Source of the DNA: Rivularia sp. T60_A2020_040
GTDB lineage: Bacteria > Cyanobacteriota > Cyanobacteriia > Cyanobacteriales > Nostocaceae
Length of the DNA: 64,000 nucleotides
Direction: 5' to 3'
Assembly (NCBI GenBank): GCA_015272215.1
Contig: JACYMD010000086.1
Span: 1 to 64,000, forward strand
In this document: one piece after another, positions 8,483 to 15,689 of the stretch
Position numbering within the stretch: the stretch's first letter is position 1
How the letters are laid out: every line of letters begins with the position of its first letter
Program-made: the position numbers and the translations under genes
The notes under the pieces: generated by a model
Told to the model about the DNA's origin: nothing
What the model saw: the letters and a program-made list of their open reading frames with translations, nothing else
The model's database searches: none

Positions 8483-9736
8483 ATGTTAAAACAACCTTTG
8501 AGACTGGCAATTGCTACAGGATTATACGCTCCATTTTTAACTGGAGTTTCTGTTGCAGTACATCAACGAGTACGCTGGTTTTTGCAACAGGGACATCAAG
8601 TCTTTTTGATTCATCCCCAAATTAGCGATCGCTATCCTCCAAATGTTGGTAAACGTCCGATGTCAGGATTGGATGAACTACAACAATATCCAAATTTTAG
8701 TTCTTATGCATTTCCTACAGAACCATTAATATTTTACAAGTCTCTTCCCCAACCATTAAGCTATAGACATTGGAGCGATACTAAATTATTAGAAGATTTT
8801 AACCCCGATATTATCTTAGTCGAAGAAGCTGCACAAATGAGAGGACTATACTCACTTTTTATCCAAGGTTATGGTCGTCCAGTTGCAGTAGAATACGCCA
8901 AAAAAACCGGCACTCCAGCAATTTCTCTATTTCATACTGATATTGTTGCCTATATTCAATATTACTTAGGTAATCAATTATTTAGTCTACTTCGTCCCAT
9001 TCTTCCAACTTTAATTAAACAATTTAGCGAGTCTTACGACCTAAGTTTATTTTCTTCTAAAGAACAACTTGCTAAATATCAAAAAATGAAATGTCAACGT
9101 AGCGAATACTTTCCTTATCAAGGAGTTGACTGTCAAAAATTTAATCCCGAAAATATTATCTATAATCCGATTCCTAACGACCATAGACCAACTTTATTAT
9201 TCGTAGGACGTATCACAGCCGAGAAAAATGTAAGTCAACTTTTAGATATATATCCGATAGTTGCCGAGAAAATCAAAGATGTTCATTTAGTAATTGTTGG
9301 TAGCGGTCCGATGGAAGAAGAAATTAAAAAACGCGCTCAAGAATTTCCATCCGGTGTAACAGTTTGGGGAGAATCTCATGGAAAAGAATTATTAGGATTG
9401 TTCGCTCGTGCAGATATATTTATCAATCCTTCGACCACCGAAAATTTCTGCACTACAAACAACGAAGCTTTAGCTTCTGGAACTCCAGTAGTTGCCGCAA
9501 TTGCACCTTCCACAGCAGAGCAAGTTACACCAGGTGAAAACGGCTTTTTAGCAGAACCTAATAACCCTCAAGATTTTGCGGATAAAATCATTCAAATTCT
9601 CAAAAATTCACAATTAAAAGAACAAATGACTAAAAATGCTCGTCCTTCAATTATCGAATTTGATTGGTCAGCTTGTATGGAAAAGTTTGAATTGAAACTC
9701 TACCAAGTTGTTGCAAAATCTCAGGAAAAGCCTTAA
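8483..9736 (+). CDS. hglT: GT4-family glycosyltransferase, HglT-like
   Basis: 417 residues with the GT-B fold. The N-terminal acceptor domain carries GLYAPFLTGVSVAVHQR. The C-terminal sugar-nucleotide domain starts near residue 235 with LLFVGRITAEKNVSQLL, followed by VGSGPMEEE. The E-x7-E motif is seen in ENFCTTNNEALASGTPVV. In Anabaena the HglT glycosyltransferase (All5341) attaches glucose to the long-chain aglycone of heterocyst glycolipids and lies near hgdA. The cluster position and GT4 type make this the best candidate, but the assignment is by context; a sulfolipid-type or other GT4 enzyme cannot be excluded. Confidence 0.65.
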   Translation: MLKQPLRLAIATGLYAPFLTGVSVAVHQRVRWFLQQGHQVFLIHPQISDRYPPNVGKRPMSGLDELQQYPNFSSYAFPTEPLIFYKSLPQPLSYRHWSDTKLLEDFNPDIILVEEAAQMRGLYSLFIQGYGRPVAVEYAKKTGTPAISLFHTDIVAYIQYYLGNQLFSLLRPILPTLIKQFSESYDLSLFSSKEQLAKYQKMKCQRSEYFPYQGVDCQKFNPENIIYNPIPNDHRPTLLFVGRITAEKNVSQLLDIYPIVAEKIKDVHLVIVGSGPMEEEIKKRAQEFPSGVTVWGESHGKELLGLFARADIFINPSTTENFCTTNNEALASGTPVVAAIAPSTAEQVTPGENGFLAEPNNPQDFADKIIQILKNSQLKEQMTKNARPSIIEFDWSACMEKFELKLYQVVAKSQEKP

Positions 9737-9837
9737 ATTATCAGCAATTAAGATGTATATTATTATCGATACCCTAAAAAGACCGCATTACTTGTTGACT
9801 GTTCTTTCTGCTCCCCTTATTATAAGTGTTTAACTGC

Positions 9838-9943
9838 ATATAGCAATCCTATTTGTATGTATCGAAATCACGGTGTTTAGATTCCCTACTTATTGAAGAA
9901 GTCGGGGATCTAAATTCTCATATATGATTTAGAATTGCTATAT
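9838..9943. repeat. Nested inverted repeat in the gap after the glycosyltransferase
   Basis: The outer arms ATATAGCAAT (9838-9847) and ATTGCTATAT (9934-9943) are perfectly complementary. Inside them TTTAGATTCCC (9876-9886) faces GGGATCTAAA (9905-9914), and the inner loop contains AGAAGTCGGG, related to the dispersed hairpin family. The shape suits a small non-autonomous element or a structured transcript end. Confidence 0.65.
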
Positions 9944-10002
9944 GACATAACACTTTAAAATACATATAATCATACTTTTTCAAACCAGTAGTATCTACCA
10001 TC

Positions 10003-11148
10003 ATGACCCAAACACTATCTACAAAAAATCATCAAAAGTTACAACTATCACCCCTGAATATACCTAAGCGTTTGCTTTTAGGTCCCGGACCATCCAACGC
10101 TCATCCTGATGTACTTAAAGCAATGAATACTCCTCCTGTGGGGCATCTTGACCCAGCTTTCTTAACGCTGATGGATGAGATTCAATCGCTGTTACGCTAT
10201 GTATGGCAAACGGAAAACCCCTTAACTATTGCTGTTAGTGGTACCGGAAGCGCTGCAATGGAAGCGACTATTGCCAATGCTGTAGAACCTGGTGATGTAG
10301 TATTAATTGGTGTTGCTGGATACTTCGGTAATCGTTTAGTTGATATGGCTGGACGTTATGGAGCGGATGTGCGAATTATTACTAAGCCTTGGGGACAAGT
10401 ATTTTCCTTAGAAGAATTGCAAAGCGCGATCGCAACTCATCATCCAACTATAGTAGCTCTAGTTCACGCGGAAACTTCCACCGGCGCACGTCAACCCTTG
10501 GAAGGAGTCAGCGAACTGTGTCGTCAACATGGTAGTTTACTATTGGTAGATTCAGTCACAAGCATGGGTGGGGTACCTTTATATTTAGATGAATGGGGAG
10601 TTGATTTAGCTTATAGCTGTAGTCAGAAAGGATTGGGATGTCCTCCAGGTGCTTCACCTTTTACTATGAGTAGTCGTGCCATGGATAAATTACTTTCTCG
10701 TCAAACCAAGGTGGCAAACTGGTACTTGGACATGAACCTGTTAAGCAAATATTGGGGTAAAGAACGCACATATCATCATACAGCACCGATCAATTTATAT
10801 TATGCTTTGCGGGAATCCTTACGTTTAATTGCAGAAGAAGGCATAGAAAATAGTTGGGAAAGACATCAAAAAAATGCAGAATATCTATGGCAAGGGTTAG
10901 AAAATTTAGGAATGACTTTACACGTTGAGAAACAGTACCGATTACCAACTCTCACAACAGTTCGGATTCCCGAAGGTATTGATGGTAAAGCCGTTGCAAA
11001 AGAATTACTATTAGAAGAAAACGTCGAAATTGGAGGCGGGCTTGGTGAATTAGGCGGCAAAGTTTGGCGTATCGGACTAATGGGTTATAATAGCCGTAAA
11101 GAAAATGTAGATCAACTTTTAGAAGTATTAGGGAAGAAGGTTAGTTGA
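10003..11148 (+). CDS. Class V aminotransferase, alanine/serine-glyoxylate type
   Basis: 381 residues, PLP-dependent fold type I. LLLGPGPSNAHPDVLKAM near residue 25 is typical of alanine-glyoxylate and serine-glyoxylate aminotransferases. GTGSAAMEA binds the cofactor phosphate, and SCSQKGLGCPPG carries the Schiff-base lysine. Length is normal. It would turn glyoxylate made by glycolate dehydrogenase (glcE/glcF, 18481-21182) into glycine, linking it to photorespiratory salvage together with the glycerate kinase at 57235. The amino donor cannot be told from the sequence. Confidence 0.85.
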   Translation: MTQTLSTKNHQKLQLSPLNIPKRLLLGPGPSNAHPDVLKAMNTPPVGHLDPAFLTLMDEIQSLLRYVWQTENPLTIAVSGTGSAAMEATIANAVEPGDVVLIGVAGYFGNRLVDMAGRYGADVRIITKPWGQVFSLEELQSAIATHHPTIVALVHAETSTGARQPLEGVSELCRQHGSLLLVDSVTSMGGVPLYLDEWGVDLAYSCSQKGLGCPPGASPFTMSSRAMDKLLSRQTKVANWYLDMNLLSKYWGKERTYHHTAPINLYYALRESLRLIAEEGIENSWERHQKNAEYLWQGLENLGMTLHVEKQYRLPTLTTVRIPEGIDGKAVAKELLLEENVEIGGGLGELGGKVWRIGLMGYNSRKENVDQLLEVLGKKVS

Positions 11149-11185
11149 TGGGTTGATAGTGGTTAGTTGATAGTTGATAGTTGTG
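11139..11185. repeat. STRR tract of GTTGATAG units
   Basis: Repeats of GGTTAGTTGATAGTTGATA start inside the last codons of the aminotransferase gene (..VS stop) and run to about 11185. The same unit occurs after the genes ending at 14354, 19749, 34908 and 36323, always just past the stop codon. Confidence 0.75.
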
Positions 11186-11321
11186 ATTTATTTCTCCCCA
11201 TCTCCCCATCCCAACAGTAGAAGAACCCCCCACTTGAAGTACGGTTTAACTGACTGCATTACGATTCAAAACCTGTTACATTTATTAATGTAAGTTGAAG
11301 TAATACTACACGTAAATTATC

Positions 11322-11669
11322 GTGAACAATATAGACCAGCGTAATAACCCAGAATTTTTTGACAATCCAACCAAAGGTAGTAATTCCTTTTTGCAGTACA
11401 TTAAATCTTTGAGTCCGGAAATGGTGACTCAACTCTCTAGGCCTGGTTCTTCTGAAGTTGTGGAAGCGATTGAACGTACTATTTCTAGTATGTTAGGTGG
11501 TTTACCTTCCGATGATTTCAACGTCACCATCGCAACTAATCGCGAAAATTTAGGAAAGCTTTTAGCTTCAGCAATGCTAAATGGTTATCTGTTACGTAAC
11601 GTCGAACAGCGTATGGCGTTTGAAAAATCATTACAATCGTTAGAAGCTGATTTTCGGGACAATGAGTAA
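11322..11669 (+). CDS. DUF760-family protein
   Basis: 115 residues, soluble and mostly helical. The family signature is visible in FLQYIKSLSPEMVTQLSRPG and MLGGLPSDDFNVTIATNRENL, typical of small cyanobacterial and plastid DUF760 proteins. Translation starts at GTG 11322. A hairpin terminator follows 28 bases after the stop. The function is unknown. Confidence 0.85.
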   Translation: MNNIDQRNNPEFFDNPTKGSNSFLQYIKSLSPEMVTQLSRPGSSEVVEAIERTISSMLGGLPSDDFNVTIATNRENLGKLLASAMLNGYLLRNVEQRMAFEKSLQSLEADFRDNE

Positions 11670-11696
11670 AGCAATTAATCTAGTTTATGCAATTAG

Positions 11697-11724
11697 CCTC
11701 AGTCTCCCATGACTGGGGTTTTTT
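11697..11724 (+). terminator. Rho-independent terminator after the DUF760 gene
   Basis: Stem CCTCAGTC (11697-11704) pairs with GACTGGGG (11711-11718), with one T-G wobble and a six-base loop. Six T residues follow at once (11719-11724). This is the clearest intrinsic terminator of the window. Confidence 0.85.
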
Positions 11725-11799
11725 ATTGCTGTATTTTCAGAAAAATGGCTGTTGGGCATTGTAGACAAACTAGTTTACCCTTTCATTATTATTATTATT

Positions 11800-12501
11800 A
11801 TGTATAAGCGACTTCTGCTAATATTCAGCTTAATTTTAGGTGGTATTGGGATTGCTGGATTTTTCGCTTGGCAGCAAGCAATGCAGTTACCTGCTTGGTA
11901 TACTAATTCATCGACAAATGAAAAGGCAATTTCTGCTAATCAACAAATCAAAAAGCCTCTACAATCTGAAGAAGTATTACGTAAAGTTTCACAAAACTTG
12001 ACCACAAAAACTACAGGAGAAGTATATCTTGATGCTTCGGAAATTAATTCATTAATTGCTACTTCTCTGACTAAAAATAATCAAAATAGTCAATATGTGA
12101 CTGCAATTAAAGGTACAAATACTCAAATTCAAAACGGTAAAATCTCTGTGGGTGCTGTGATTGAAACCTCATCGATTCCGGTACAAGAATTGTCTGCACG
12201 GAAAACAAAAATTATTCAAATGCTCGAAAATTTACCGGGAAAACAAAAACACCTTTATATTGGAATTGAAGGAAAACCCACTATTCGTAACCAGGAAGTT
12301 AGTTTTGACGACACAACTCGGATTTCTTTGGGTAATTTTAGCTTTCCCATCGCTGAAGTTTCGCAAAATATCGGTTTATCTCAAGATAGTTTTAATCAAC
12401 TTCTTTCTCAAGAATTTAAAAAATTACCAATTAAATTGGAAAGTATAACTATTCAAGATGAGCGTATTATAATTCGCGGTTCTAAAAATAATCCTGAATA
12501 G
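11800..12501 (+). CDS. Membrane-anchored hypothetical protein
   Basis: 233 residues from ATG 11800; an in-frame TTG at 11752 would add an ATT-repeat-encoded Ile run and is unlikely. Residues 1-24 are a signal anchor (YKRLLLIFSLILGGIGIAGF). The rest is soluble and exported, with a linker to about residue 60 and a mixed alpha/beta domain to the end. Members of this type are common in cyanobacteria, but I know of no assigned function. Confidence 0.7.
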   Translation: MYKRLLLIFSLILGGIGIAGFFAWQQAMQLPAWYTNSSTNEKAISANQQIKKPLQSEEVLRKVSQNLTTKTTGEVYLDASEINSLIATSLTKNNQNSQYVTAIKGTNTQIQNGKISVGAVIETSSIPVQELSARKTKIIQMLENLPGKQKHLYIGIEGKPTIRNQEVSFDDTTRISLGNFSFPIAEVSQNIGLSQDSFNQLLSQEFKKLPIKLESITIQDERIIIRGSKNNPE

Positions 12502-12508
12502 GCAATAG

Positions 12509-12616
12509 TTATTTTTTCCAAGGTAATTTAGTACCCATTTCTGTGAGTGCTGAAAAGACTAAATACAAAATTAGCAAAGAAACACTGCTCAGAAAAATCA
12601 CTAACTCTTGATCCAT
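12509..12616 (-). CDS. Very small single-helix membrane peptide
   Basis: 35 residues: a short acidic N-terminus (MDQELV), one hydrophobic helix (about residues 6-22) and a C-terminal GTKLPWKK. Size and layout recall the small subunits of photosynthetic or NDH complexes, but it matches none I can name (compared with PsbX, PsbN, PsbM, PsbT, PetM, PetN and PsaM). It ends 8 bases from the convergent gene at 11800-12501. No clear ribosome binding site was found. Confidence 0.45.
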   Translation of the reverse strand: MDQELVIFLSSVSLLILYLVFSALTEMGTKLPWKK

Positions 12617-12992
12617 TTTTTATTCCCTAATTCATGCTTACATAACATAACTTGATTGATTGCGCGATCGCCCTTCAAGGGCGCGTGCCGATCGCCATTA
12701 TGGTAAAATATACTATACTATACATTATTCTACGAATATTTACTGTAGTTGTGCTTCCGATTAAAATCCCGGCATCATAGAAAATCATGTTTCAATTTTA
12801 TTATTTTTAGATACTTTTAAAGCATCATTTTGATCAAAAAATCTTCAAGTGTGCAATTGACTACTTAAATAATGTAGTATCAAATACTTTTGATCAAAAT
12901 AAGTTGTAAAAGACCAACAAAACCCTCTGTTAAAAATGGTAAAAATTTGTTAAGAATGGTAATAGGAACTTCAACGGGAGTAAATAAATATT
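12617..12992. other. Regulatory gap before NDH-2
   Basis: This gap contains an HIP1-type GCGATCGCC with a short GCGCGATCGCCC-TTCAA-GGGCGCG hairpin near 12660-12685, and two identical TTTTGATCAAAA palindromes (listed separately). Two direct copies of an AATGGTAA-like element lie near 12935 and 12955, ahead of the NDH-2 start codon. Confidence 0.6.
12828..12899. promoter_or_regulatory. Twin TTTTGATCAAAA palindromes upstream of NDH-2
   Basis: The perfect 12-base palindrome TTTTGATCAAAA occurs at 12828-12839 and again at 12888-12899, exactly 60 bases apart, and 93 bases ahead of the NDH-2 start. Identical palindromes on nearly the same helical face suggest paired operator sites for a dimeric regulator. 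The regulator is unknown. Confidence 0.5.
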
Positions 12993-14354
12993 ATGGAAAG
13001 TAAAGCTGCGACTAAACCACCACATCAAGTAGTGATTATTGGTGGGGGTTTTGGGGGACTATATACAGCAAAAGCACTGAATAGTAAAGATATAAATGTT
13101 ACTTTAATAGACAAAAGAAATTTTCACTTATTCCAACCACTTTTATATCAAGTAGCTACTGGTACTTTATCTCCGGCTGATATTTCATCACCATTGCGTT
13201 CGATACTTAGTAAGAGTAAAAATACAAAAGTACTGTTGGGAGAGGTGACGGATATCGAGCCAGAGACGAGAAATGTTATGATGAGGGGTGAAAAGATTCC
13301 TTATGATAGTTTAATTATTGCTACAGGTGCCAAGCATTCCTATTTTGGTAAAGATGAGTGGGAAGAATTCGCACCCGGCTTAAAAACTGTGGAAGATGCG
13401 ATTGAAATGCGTCGGCGGATATTTACAGCATTTGAAGCAGCAGAGCAGGAGACAGACGAAGAGAAACGTCGTGCTTTACTGACTTTTGTGATAGTTGGTG
13501 GTGGCCCAACTGGGGTTGAATTAGCAGGTGCGATCGCCGAGTTGGCTTACACTATTCTTAAGGAAGATTTTCGTAATATCGATACTTCGGAAACCCAAGT
13601 GTTGCTTTTGGAAGGTTTGGATCGAGTTTTACCACCATTTGCACCAGAATTATCGGTTAAAGCTCAGGAATCTTTAGAAAATTTGGGTGTTACTGTAGTT
13701 ACGAAAACTTTGGTAACGGGTATTGAAGGAGATATAGTTACCATTAAGCAAGGTGAGGAAATCAAAACCTTTGCAGCGAAAACGGTATTATGGGCGGCGG
13801 GTGTAAAAGCTTCACCTTTAGGTAAGTTAATCGCAGAAAAAACTGGTGTAGAATGCGATCGAGCCGGAAGAGTTATTGTTGAACCAGATTTAAGTTTGAA
13901 AGGATATCCGAATATATATGTAATCGGTGATTTAGCACATTTTGCTCATCAGACAGGTAAACCATTACCTGGTGTTGCACCTGTTGCCATGCAAGAGGGG
14001 GAATATGTTGCAAAATCGATTAAACAGCAGATAAAAGGCAATACGATAGCCCCATTTAATTATGTTGATAAAGGTAGTTTAGCAGTAATTGGACAACATT
14101 CTGCGGTTGTTGATTTAGGTTTTATCAAACTTACAGGTTTTATCGCTTGGTTATTTTGGTTATTGGTTCACATTTATTATTTAGTTGAATTTGACAACAA
14201 ACTTGTAGTCATGATTCAGTGGGTTTGGAATTATTTTACTCGCAATCGTGGTGCGAGATTAATTACAGGAAAAGATTTACCAGCACCCGTTGAAGTTAAT
14301 AGTCAGGGAGATTATTATCCATCGGTTAATGATAAGAAAACCGTTAATGTTTGA
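12993..14354 (+). CDS. ndb: Type 2 NAD(P)H dehydrogenase (NDH-2)
   Basis: 453 residues. VVIIGGGFGGLYTAKAL (about residues 13-29) is the FAD-binding dinucleotide fold. FVIVGGGPTGVELAGAIAEL (about 167-186) is the NADH fold, and NIYVIGDLAH is the second FAD motif. A hydrophobic segment near residues 375-400 (FIAWLFWLLVHIYYLVEF) would attach it to the membrane. It oxidises NAD(P)H and passes electrons to plastoquinone without pumping protons. Cyanobacteria often have several such enzymes, so the paralogue letter is not assigned. Confidence 0.9.
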   Translation: MESKAATKPPHQVVIIGGGFGGLYTAKALNSKDINVTLIDKRNFHLFQPLLYQVATGTLSPADISSPLRSILSKSKNTKVLLGEVTDIEPETRNVMMRGEKIPYDSLIIATGAKHSYFGKDEWEEFAPGLKTVEDAIEMRRRIFTAFEAAEQETDEEKRRALLTFVIVGGGPTGVELAGAIAELAYTILKEDFRNIDTSETQVLLLEGLDRVLPPFAPELSVKAQESLENLGVTVVTKTLVTGIEGDIVTIKQGEEIKTFAAKTVLWAAGVKASPLGKLIAEKTGVECDRAGRVIVEPDLSLKGYPNIYVIGDLAHFAHQTGKPLPGVAPVAMQEGEYVAKSIKQQIKGNTIAPFNYVDKGSLAVIGQHSAVVDLGFIKLTGFIAWLFWLLVHIYYLVEFDNKLVVMIQWVWNYFTRNRGARLITGKDLPAPVEVNSQGDYYPSVNDKKTVNV

Positions 14355-14356
14355 GA

Positions 14357-14412
14357 AGTGATAGTTGACAGTTGATAGTAGTTAGTTGATAGTTGATGGT
14401 TGATAGTAGTTA
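14357..14412. repeat. STRR tract of TTGATAG units
   Basis: Degenerate repeats of GATAGTTGACAGTTGATAG follow the NDH-2 stop codon at once. A complementary tract (CCACCAACCACCAACCACTATCC) lies at about 14526-14566, just beyond the stop of the converging kinase gene. Confidence 0.7.
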
Positions 14413-14463
14413 AGCTGAAAAGCGTTTAATTTGTATATTCAAATTTTATTCAACTTTTGTAGT

Positions 14464-14515
14464 GCGGGCCAGAAAGCCCGCTAGAAAAATTTAAATTAAA
14501 TGCGCGATAGCTTAT
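14464..14515. repeat. GC hairpin plus dispersed 36-base repeat, copy 1
   Basis: GCGGGC (14464-14469) pairs with GCCCGC (14476-14481) around a six-base loop. Positions 14480-14515, read on the minus strand, recur with about three mismatches at 18255-18290 on the plus strand; both contain GCTATCGCGCATTTAATT. The hairpin lies between two converging genes and may end both transcripts. Confidence 0.65.
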
Positions 14516-14569
14516 TAAAAAAAGCAACCACTATCCACCAACCACCAACCACCAACCACTATCCACTAA

Positions 14570-15682
14570 CTACTTCAATGGTAAAGTTACAATTACAGTA
14601 GTTCCTACACCTTCTTTACTAATTAAGTTAATTTCTCCTTGATGCAATTGTACATATTGTTCAACAATTGATAATCCTAAACCATGTCCGGGTATTTTAC
14701 CGACATTACTACCTCTTTGAAAAGAAGTAAATAAGTTTTCTTGTTCTATTTGGGGAATACCAATACCTTCATCTTGAATACGGAAAATTGCTTCTTCTTG
14801 TAAACAAAATAAATCAAAGCGTATTTCTCCGCCTTGAGGAGAATATTTAATTGCATTGGATAATAGATTAGTTAGGATATGTCGGAGTAGTTTTTCATCT
14901 ACACAAGGTAGTTTGATAGTTTCTTCTTGCTGAATATAACATCCTTGGACTTTAAAAATAATTTGATGCTTTTCGGTTGCGATTAATTTGAATTCTGCTA
15001 CTAAATTTTCGCAAAATTTTACTAAATCTAAAGGGAAGGGATTAAACTTAATTTTATTGACTTCTGCTTGCCCAACTAATAGAACATCATTTAATAATTG
15101 ATTGAGATGTTTAACAGAATTTTGTATATGGTATATATATTCGTCTTTTTTATTTTCTGTTAATTGTTGGCTGTGATTTACGAGTAATTCAGTTGAATTT
15201 AAAATTGTACTTAATGGATTGCGAAATTCGTGACTTACCATTGAAACAAAGCGAGATTTAAGTTCTCTCATTTCTTTCTCTTTTTCTAATGCATCCCGCA
15301 TTACGGTTTCTGTTTGATGTTTATTTAAAGCTATTTCAATGGTAGTAATTAATTGAGTTTCTTCAAAAGGTTTGAGTACATAACCAAAAGGTTGAGTTGC
15401 TTTAGCTTTTTTTATTGTATTTTCATCTGAATAAGCAGTCAGAAAGACGACTGGAATATTAAAAGTATTTATGATTATTTCGGCAGTTTCAATTCCATTC
15501 ATCTCACCTTTAAGCATCATATCCATTAATACTAAATCTGGCTGGAATTCTTCTATCTGAGAAATTGCTTTTTCTCCATGTGCAATAATTGCGGGGACAA
15601 TATAACCGGAATTTTCTAAACAATGTTTGATATCACAAGCAATGATTCTTTCGTCTTCCACAACCAATATTTTTTCTTTCAT
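14570..15682 (-). CDS. Receiver-histidine kinase hybrid
   Basis: 370 residues from the ATG at 15682. An N-terminal receiver domain (KILVVEDER; phosphorylated Asp in LVLMDMML; Lys in VLKPFEE) covers residues 1-120. A dimerisation domain follows with the phospho-accepting His in MVSHEFRNPLSTILN (about 160-175), and then an ATPase domain with LLSNAIKYS, DEGIGIP and GHGLGLSI. All motifs are intact. It starts 8 bases after the kinase gene upstream (15690-17756), so the two are probably co-transcribed and may form one phosphorelay. No membrane segment was seen. Confidence 0.9.
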   Translation of the reverse strand: MKEKILVVEDERIIACDIKHCLENSGYIVPAIIAHGEKAISQIEEFQPDLVLMDMMLKGEMNGIETAEIIINTFNIPVVFLTAYSDENTIKKAKATQPFGYVLKPFEETQLITTIEIALNKHQTETVMRDALEKEKEMRELKSRFVSMVSHEFRNPLSTILNSTELLVNHSQQLTENKKDEYIYHIQNSVKHLNQLLNDVLLVGQAEVNKIKFNPFPLDLVKFCENLVAEFKLIATEKHQIIFKVQGCYIQQEETIKLPCVDEKLLRHILTNLLSNAIKYSPQGGEIRFDLFCLQEEAIFRIQDEGIGIPQIEQENLFTSFQRGSNVGKIPGHGLGLSIVEQYVQLHQGEINLISKEGVGTTVIVTLPLK

Positions 15683-15689
15683 TTGTATT

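Noticed and set aside
12161-12448. 95-codon plus-strand frame inside 11800-12501
   Set aside because: Shadow frame of the anchored hypothetical protein, with no independent start signal.
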